Assembly: GCA_021234155.1 (NCBI GenBank) | Contig: JAJEKV010000002.1 | Location: 2,919,125 to 2,983,124 of the forward strand | Direction of reading: 5' to 3' | Length of the DNA stretch: 64,000 nucleotides | From: Isoetes taiwanensis | Lineage: Eukaryota; Streptophyta; Lycopodiopsida; Isoetales; Isoetaceae | Made by a program: the position numbers and the translations under genes | Part shown: one piece after another, positions 57,286 to 64,000 of the stretch | Layout: each line of letters starts with the position of its first letter | How positions within the stretch are numbered: the stretch's first letter is position 1 | Notes under the pieces: generated by a model | Told to the model about the DNA's origin: nothing | What the model saw: only the letters and a program-made list of their open reading frames with translations | Database searches by the model: none

Positions 57286-59580
57286 GGCTGCCTTTGTATC
57301 AGAGGGTAAATAAGAGGCTCTTAATGATTATTATGAGGGGCTCTTTGCTTGTCTAATTGTTGCCCAACATCCCTACCAAAGCTCGTGAATACCCCATTTG
57401 TTGGAGGATCTGAGTAACTTGGAAGTGCAAGTTTGTTATTGGTCCTCTCTTTGTTATCTGTAGAATTAGAAACTGAAGCCATGGTATTTAAGTTGGTTAC
57501 TCTTTCATCTCGGTCACATACTTTTTGGACTTAGTTTCAAGGACATACATTCATGTAGAAAATAAAATCTTAGAAGTTGGCTTTCTTGCCCAACTAGATT
57601 GCCTAAGGAATTTTTTGTTAACCTAACCGTGAGATCAAGGAGCATCGCTGTTCACCGATGGGATGCTGCTCAATGCAATGAGGATGAAGATATAGTAATC
57701 AGTTGAAACTTTTGTCCGCTGGTATCGCGTTTCAAGATGGTCACTGTTAAGTTCTGCTTCCAAACAAAAGACAAGGCATAGCGTCATGTTAATGGAGCTG
57801 ATGAGAATTTGAAGTTGCAATAAATTGGTAGGCTTAATTAGACATTGCTATGACATTTTGTTGAGTTATCTTGGTTCAGAGTATTCGAGGATAGATTATT
57901 TAGACAAGATAAAGTGGAAATATAGTAATGAGGGGAGGATATGGAATTGAAATGACTGCATTAAGTAATATATTGAAGATCACGACAGCAGCCAAGTCCG
58001 GATACATTTATTATTGACAACATTAGCGTGACCTATAAATAAAACCTAAATATAATGTGCGCATCGTCGATTTGCAGGTTCAATGGACCCAATTTAGCCA
58101 GTGCCAAAAACTGCCATGCTCTCTCAAAATCGACTCGCATCCCGCCAACACCCAATAACCTGTTCCATGACGTTGCCCTACTAACGCCACCACCCAAACC
58201 CCCGAACCCCACCCAACGCCCCATTCGGACTTCAAGTACAAAGAAACATGCAGAACACACGTGACAATGTCCCCAACATCAGGAAAGCCCCGCCAGATAG
58301 AGAAATGCAAACAATGCAAAAGTGAATTTGAAGATGAATATGCGATGAGCTGTTACATCATGGCACTTTATAGTTATAAAATGGCGTAAATTGTGATGAA
58401 CCGCCCATTAGTCGCTATATATTGTTCTTACTATTCACTCCCAACCTATTGATCGATAGTTTCAGGTTGTTCAGGAATACAAAACATGAGGATATGTCAA
58501 TAGAGAAAATAGTCCGATGGCCTCCTCGTTTCAGTCTCCTTCCAAGCTGTTTGTAGCCCCACCGCCCTGCCAATCTCCCAGCTTGATCATTCTTCTCGCT
58601 TTTCTAGATTCTGCATCCAAAGTTTGTGAGGAACCTCGATGTGATCGGACAAAGGAGGTTACCTCAAGGGCCCCACCCATCGCCATACTCCCACCCTGAT
58701 CAGAACTGCCCAGACAACCTTAAAGAGAACCAAAACTGCATTATACAGAACCCATGCCTTAAACCACCAACCACTCCCTGGTCTCTCCCTCAACCCACCA
58801 ACCCCTCCCATCTGCACCCCCATTCCTTCCCTTTGTTTCATTATCTCTTGAGACAGTCAAACAACAGACCGAACTTATGAGAATTAATACCAGAATTTGT
58901 TCCTGTCTCGGTATTGATAATTGCACACATGTCACCAGGCAATAGTAAATATTCATTGTTAGATATGTTCCTTCCGCAAGAGACGCAGCAGTTTTGTACT
59001 TTGTTGGCTAACAATCTTTTAGATGCATCTAAAATGGCTTTGTCCCCAACAAAATTCCTGACTATTCCAGCATGTCGCCCAACCTTTCCTCAATTTTCCA
59101 GCCCCAGAGGACCCACAAACCTGCAAGCTGGCCTTGATTTGTTCAATTTCTCTCACATGCCCCAATAACCTGCTATAAAATACGTCTACCAACACATAAA
59201 ATGAAGGATCACCACTATTCATATTGCTGTACTCATGGAATATTTTTGATACAAGGTAACTTATGCACTGATAAAACCATTATTTTTGAGAGCATTGTAA
59301 TTTGCATATGAATGTCCTTTTCTATCTCTCTCCAAGTTGCTAGACTCAGAACACTTTAAACAATGCATTGAAAAGGACACAGAGCAAATTTTGCACAAAT
59401 AACTCCATTGAATGAAGCCGTGTTTTGACCCCCAAGGACAAAGAACATGTAGAACATGACTTAAAGCTCAAGTTAGATAGAGGAAGCATAAATGCGTAGA
59501 ATTTGAGTTAGTTTAAATATGATGATGAGCGTTGCATCCAATTCAGAATAAATAGGAAATTAGATGAACTATTCCACTAG
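57286..59580. repeat. Tandem ~2.3-kb copy of 31860-34200, second
   Basis: This has the same chimeric start (TGCCTTTGTATCAGAGGGTA at 57290-57309) and the same order of blocks. Several stretches (58130-58220, 58670-58850) bear little resemblance to the clean copy and are C- and A-rich. KET anchors survive near 58240 and 59440. No coding frame is convincing. Confidence 0.6.
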
Positions 59581-60955
59581 TTTATGGTCGGTTTTGATGC
59601 AAAAGTGAAGAACGTATTAAATCGGCTGAAACTCTGGGGTTAAAAGTAAATAATGTAGAGGACAAGTTCTAGGGATAATTATGATTCACTGAAACTACTA
59701 CTTATGTATAATAATAAATACACTTTCAAATATGAATTTCAATATCAACCGCCGCTAAGTGTGAGCGTCAAGAAATGCCGTGCTGCCTTTGGTAGCTTAT
59801 TCTAGGCTTGTAAAGGCCTCCGGAGGACAACCTAGGGAGGAATATCCAACCCGAAAGATAATACGCCTCTTTCTCGCGCTCCATGGACCACAACCATCCT
59901 CGATGCTAAATGAAATGCTTGGTTCGCTAAACTTCATTCCAAGCATCCCGATGTTTCACGGGCACTTACCCGTCAACGTCACACGAAAAGAAAGCAAGTT
60001 TAATCAAAACAGCCGGAGAGCATTTGAAACAATACGCATCGTCCAAACGCTTAATATTCTCCAGTCTTTTTGCTAGGATAAAGGGTGAGGTTGAGCATCA
60101 GGATCAATTGCGGATAAGACAGCCACACGTAGGGTATCTGAAGTACCTACTACCAGCACTGCCAATTAGGATGGAGCAGACATCCCGCCCAAAGTCCACG
60201 CACGCCCAATTAGGGAGGTGAAAAGTCGAGGGATCCACCTAGTGGATGGCTAAGGTCACCGACAAAGTCATAGAGTCGCAAGCTCATGCTCGTGAAATAA
60301 TTCCCGGAAACCCACATGACCCCTCTTCAATATCTCTCGAGTAAACAATACGTGACAGTACCTTAGGAATTGCCCTCGACGTAGACAGTCGAGAATTCGC
60401 TCAAAGACTCCGCCAATGCCCGCCAACGCAATCACACCACGCCAGAACCGCCAAATCCCCGCCAACCCACCAATGATTTAAACCAGGCACAAAGTGGAAG
60501 ATTATTTTTCACGTGTATCCACCAACAAGGGGCACCTCTAACCGGATGACATGCAACAAGATCAATAACAAATAGGTCCGCATTGCCCCAAGACCTGTGC
60601 CAAAGCTCAAAAGGAGAGGTATTTTAGTGGAAGAGTGGTTTGTAAAAGAGACTCAGCAGAAAGCGGTTTAATGAAGTTTCTCCGAAGGAACACATACGTG
60701 TGACGCCTCAACAACCGCACTCCGTGTGAGTCAACCATTCCCGAGGATTCCAAAATGAATTTGCTGAATTTGGCTTCGTGAATAGAAATTGCCATACTCT
60801 AAAATTCACTGGCTTTTGAAAGCGAGATATCTATGTAATGATTGAGAGCTTTAAAATTCCATCCCAAACAAATTAATAATAAAGTGCAAATGTAATCAAT
60901 TCTAAATTTTGACCTCAGAGAAGCCATAAGCGAGGCCATATAGATGGAATTGGCC
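59581..60955. other. Unidentified 1.4-kb stretch
   Basis: This has no match to the KET or protease units. A plus-strand frame at 59780-60076 is open for 98 codons, but nothing in it (for example PREEYPTRKIIRLFLAL) suggests a family. A C-rich tract lies at 60400-60480. Accuracy is uncertain. Confidence 0.3.
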
Positions 60956-62270
60956 TTAAACATTTCGACGCAACTCATATCGCAAATACGTGATATCCAT
61001 CCAATCGAGATAATGCAATGTGAGATATGACAGAGAAAATTTCTGCAATACAAACAACTCATTGAATGTTTGTGTTTTGATTTCAAGGACAAGAAGATGG
61101 GAATACGATTTATGTTCTGTTCCCAATATTTGGAAAGCTCTGAAGAGAAGCATAAATGGCTGCCATAATTTTGAGTTGATGAATATGGTGATGAGCTGGT
61201 GCCGCATCCACCTATGAGAAGTTATAAAAATATGGGAAATTGTGGGAGGAACTTATTTATTATTGTTTTATTTATCTATCTAACCGTATCAATCGATAGC
61301 CTTGTAGTGTCCAGTGAATGCGGTATGAGGATATGTCAAGGTGGAGAAAAATAGGCCCCATTTAAGCCCTCGCTTCTAGTTCTTTTCGGGTTGTTTTGTA
61401 GCCTCTAATCGCCAGCCTAGTTTGATCAGCTCTTCTTCCGCCTTTTCCAGGATTCCAATCTCAAAGCTTAGGAGGAAGCCTTTAGATGCAAAGATTCACT
61501 AAAGTGAGGGCGGTCATGTAGGGTTTCGCATCATCAAAGGAGGCTAATTTCCCGCTCTCACCCGATTGATCCAATCCAAAAGCCTCTAGATCTCATGTAC
61601 CTTCTTAAAGCAGGAACCGTAAAATCCAGATATACGGAACCGGATGTTTCTGTTTCCTTTAAACCACCAATCCGCCAGAGTTTAATTGCATGACCTTGTT
61701 TCGAGATTTCTGAGCGAGGTGCTTTTGATATTCTTGAGGTTACATTAATCTTGTGAATATTGCTACCTTGAATTTGTTCTACTATGGTTCTCGGTAAGTT
61801 GTATTAATTGTACAATAAATGGCCACTTATGCATAAATAAATATTCATTGTTGATATGTCCCTCAGCAGACCTGCTAGCCTTGCATCTAAGCTTCACAAC
61901 AACTCTTCTTTGGTATTTTTACACTAAAATGGCCTCTGTCCCACCTACCATTCCACTGCCCACCAACTTTCCCACCCTCTCGGTGCCCCGAGGACCCAAC
62001 ACAAACCCCGGTCTTCCTTGATTCCATCACTTTCTTTTCATTAATGCCCAACCTGCTAAATATTACCCATCAACACATAAACGAAGGATCAACACCAGTC
62101 CAAATGTTGCACCACTGGAACATTTTGATACAAGTAAACCGATAACTTGATAAAACTACATTATTTTGAAGTTTAGGCATTGCAAATTTGCATATGAATA
62201 ACCTTTTAATGTGCACACGCTTTAATGCAACAACATAACCCTGCAAAGCGGAGCAAACAATGAATTATAA
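60956..62270. repeat. Error-rich partial copy of 32760-34200
   Basis: The match starts within the third KET repeat (TTTGTGTTTTGATTTCAAGG near 61066) and continues through the 33060-34090 block to about 62225. It is the most diverged copy. No usable frame remains. Confidence 0.55.
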
Positions 62271-63274
62271 ACCAACGATAAAGGATATATGGCTTATGGT
62301 ACGCCAAATACTAATAATACCTGACTGCGTATCTTTATGTTCTTTAAAATATTGTTCATGCACCATAAACCATGTTTTCTTTGTTTAATTGAGATGATTC
62401 TATATGATATTGATGCTGCGGAAGTAGTTCAGATTTAACTGAACCCTCACGTCACCCAAGTGGCCCAAACCATCCAAAGAACATTCTCAAGTATCTGGTG
62501 CCCTGCAACACGCTCATAGAAGAAAAGCTCCACGAGATTAATAGCATTTCTCTCTTCTGGGATTGATTGATGTGACACAAGACTGGCCCTCAGAATTCAC
62601 ATAAGTTTCCTTGATGTCATGAGTTTCAGTGGAATCTATAGTCCATCTTTCTTTTCTTACACCCCGCTTTTCCTTACTCCTCAAGATATTGTTGATATTG
62701 TCTTGCAAACATATCTTTGACATCACAGAGATATAGGATACCACACAAAAATTTGCTGGGAACTACTTCTCAAAGACATTCTCTTCCCAGAGGTGAGTAC
62801 ATTATATGTATTCACAAATAGGTATATGAACAATGAGGTTCAATTCTTTCAAGAATGCATGAATTTCTCACCTTTAAAGTAAATTGATTGAAGAAGATCA
62901 TCGTATTCCCATCCGCGTGACTGCACTCCTCCCAGATACGTACATCCTCCCAAAACCAAGGGAGCACAAAGCACAAGGTACTAAGCTAACATGTTTCTCG
63001 CAAACTTAATCGCCCTTCACGCCATTTCAATGATAGTATCCTTAACTCAAAGTCACGTGGAATGCCGTAATTGAACCAAAAGTAGTTGCACGCTGCTAAA
63101 TTCTTTTAGAACCATTTTCAGGGCGAGAATAACAAAAAGGGATTCGGAGCATATATAGTACCTATGGTAATGCATCGCCACTGGCATGGCATTTATGTTA
63201 TTGCTGGCTGATTCGTATGATTCTATGTTCGAACTTTGGTAGCAGATAAAGTCTAATATTCCGCCGACGGCTTT
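62271..63274. other. No recognisable gene
   Basis: The stretch is AT-rich with normal CTG/CAG frequency and looks accurate. A minus-strand frame of 68 codons at 62538-62744 is the longest and has no recognisable motif. No repeats shared with the rest of the window. Confidence 0.4.
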
Positions 63275-63275
63275 G

Positions 63276-63360
63276 ATTCGGTGAAAGTGGATCTTTTTTA
63301 TAGAATTAGTATTCGGTGGTTTTGGTGAGATATTTACAAGGGAGTAAGGGCGTAGCTAGC
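63276..63360 (+). pseudogene. LINE reverse transcriptase motif-A remnant
   Basis: One frame reads DGFDSVKVDLF, the next, after a shift, FGGFGEIFTRE and stop. This corresponds to KAYDSVDWGFL and LGFGESFTRN of the LINE at 6.3 kb. Only about 30 codons can be aligned and no catalytic motif C follows, so this is a short, diverged piece. Confidence 0.4.
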
Positions 63361-64000
63361 TTAGGGACTTTGAAATCTGGGGAGTAACGGTTGTGCATGC
63401 TCGGCATTATTATTAAGCGCTAATTTGCCAACCCACAACATATCCAACCAACAACATAGCCGGCTAAGCAGATTGAAGCACCCTTCAGCTCATGCAAACC
63501 CGGACTCGCCACATCAACCACAAACCGCAAAACATCCGCGCATCCCACCGCAAAAACAGAAACACCTCAACCAACGCTAAGTAGGGCATAAAATAAAATG
63601 GTCTTACTGCATTAAGGCATTTTCCCAATGCATTGATGGAAGATTAGCATTTTCGGTATTATAGTATATCCTTTTAATTACAGGTCCCCATGAGATGGCA
63701 TCCTCAACTATTAATGGTCAAGGAAAGAAGAAAGCCCTCATGCCTGCTAATCTAGAGCACCACATTTAGAAATAATACATCAATAAGACCTTAGTTCTAA
63801 CAATAACATAGAAAGAACATAAACTTCACATGGATAACCCTTCCGCTCCATGGCTCCAATACCTATGTTTTCAACGCGGCTTAAATACACATAAACTTTA
63901 TCGCCCAACACCCTTGTTTCTTGAATATCATTCAGGTGATTGCATAACAAGAATATCATCATCTTCTATTTGGTATCCAATCTGAAATCGGGGCAATGGA
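63361..64000. other. No recognisable gene
   Basis: A C- and A-rich, G-poor tract lies at 63420-63580; the remainder is AT-rich without motifs. A 60-codon minus-strand frame (63780-63962) has no recognisable content and is open at the window side of any larger gene. Confidence 0.35.

Larger units (their letters stand above)
46020..62300. other. Low-accuracy sequence (probable assembly quality)
   Basis: Compared with clean paralogues (12.9-15.4, 27.06-34.3 kb), this stretch has a small indel or substitution every few tens of bases. Most lie at CTG or CAG: AACTGGCC becomes AACCGCC, GCTCTGGTC becomes GCTCGGTT, TTCCAGTT becomes TTCCGCTT, AATCTGCTGG becomes AATGGCCGG. Homopolymer lengths also vary. 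Onset is abrupt near 46020. The end is vague, because no clean paralogue exists after 62270. Confidence 0.75.

Overview
The window looks like repeat-rich nuclear DNA from a flowering plant. It has about 35-40 % GC, GT-AG introns in recognisable gene remnants, a nepenthesin-type aspartic protease, pieces of a PDR-type ABCG transporter and a receptor-like kinase, L1-type LINEs with poly(A) tails, a MITE and other insertions. I see no prokaryotic or organellar gene layout, no CRISPR array and no functional tRNA or rRNA gene. The species cannot be named from the sequence alone.

Only one long gene is intact: a single-exon secreted aspartic protease of 435 codons at 29496-30803 (minus strand). Three damaged relatives lie at 10325-10977, 18262-18862 and 50400-51741. 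They belong to a segmental duplication whose unit holds, in plus-strand order, two diverged ~600-bp tandem halves, about 2.5 kb of non-coding or exon-like sequence, an ABCG transporter remnant (plus strand) and the protease (minus strand). Whole or partial units lie at about 8.46-11.5, 11.5-19.5, 20.3-24.06, 25.26-31, 40.2-44.1, 44.1-47.96 and 47.98-52.4 kb.

A second duplicated block, called the KET module here, surrounds these units at 0-2.7, 32.2-34.3 and 38.7-40.2 kb and several times in 53-62 kb. It contains a ~270-bp tandem repeat whose copies encode related short peptides (core KET-S/C-x-T-x-T). I do not recognise the family.

Mobile DNA is superimposed on the duplications. Many insertions can be delimited exactly because paralogous copies keep the empty site: a MITE (302-868), a 1.75-kb insert with a CACTA-like left end and host gene fragments (2857-4612), a 5'-truncated LINE (6165-8429), a 1357-bp element with an 8-bp target duplication (14443-15799), a LINE tail (16410-16869), a poly(A)-ended insert (24063-25262) and a 285-bp insert with a hexamer array (37165-37449). 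Two otherwise unrelated inserts share a nested inverted-repeat core whose stem pairs differ in a compensatory way.

From about 46.0 kb to at least 62.3 kb the sequence carries many small indels and substitutions against its clean paralogues. They cluster at CTG/CAG trinucleotides, which suggests unpolished long-read assembly over methylated plant DNA rather than biological decay. Gene-level statements in that part are correspondingly weak.
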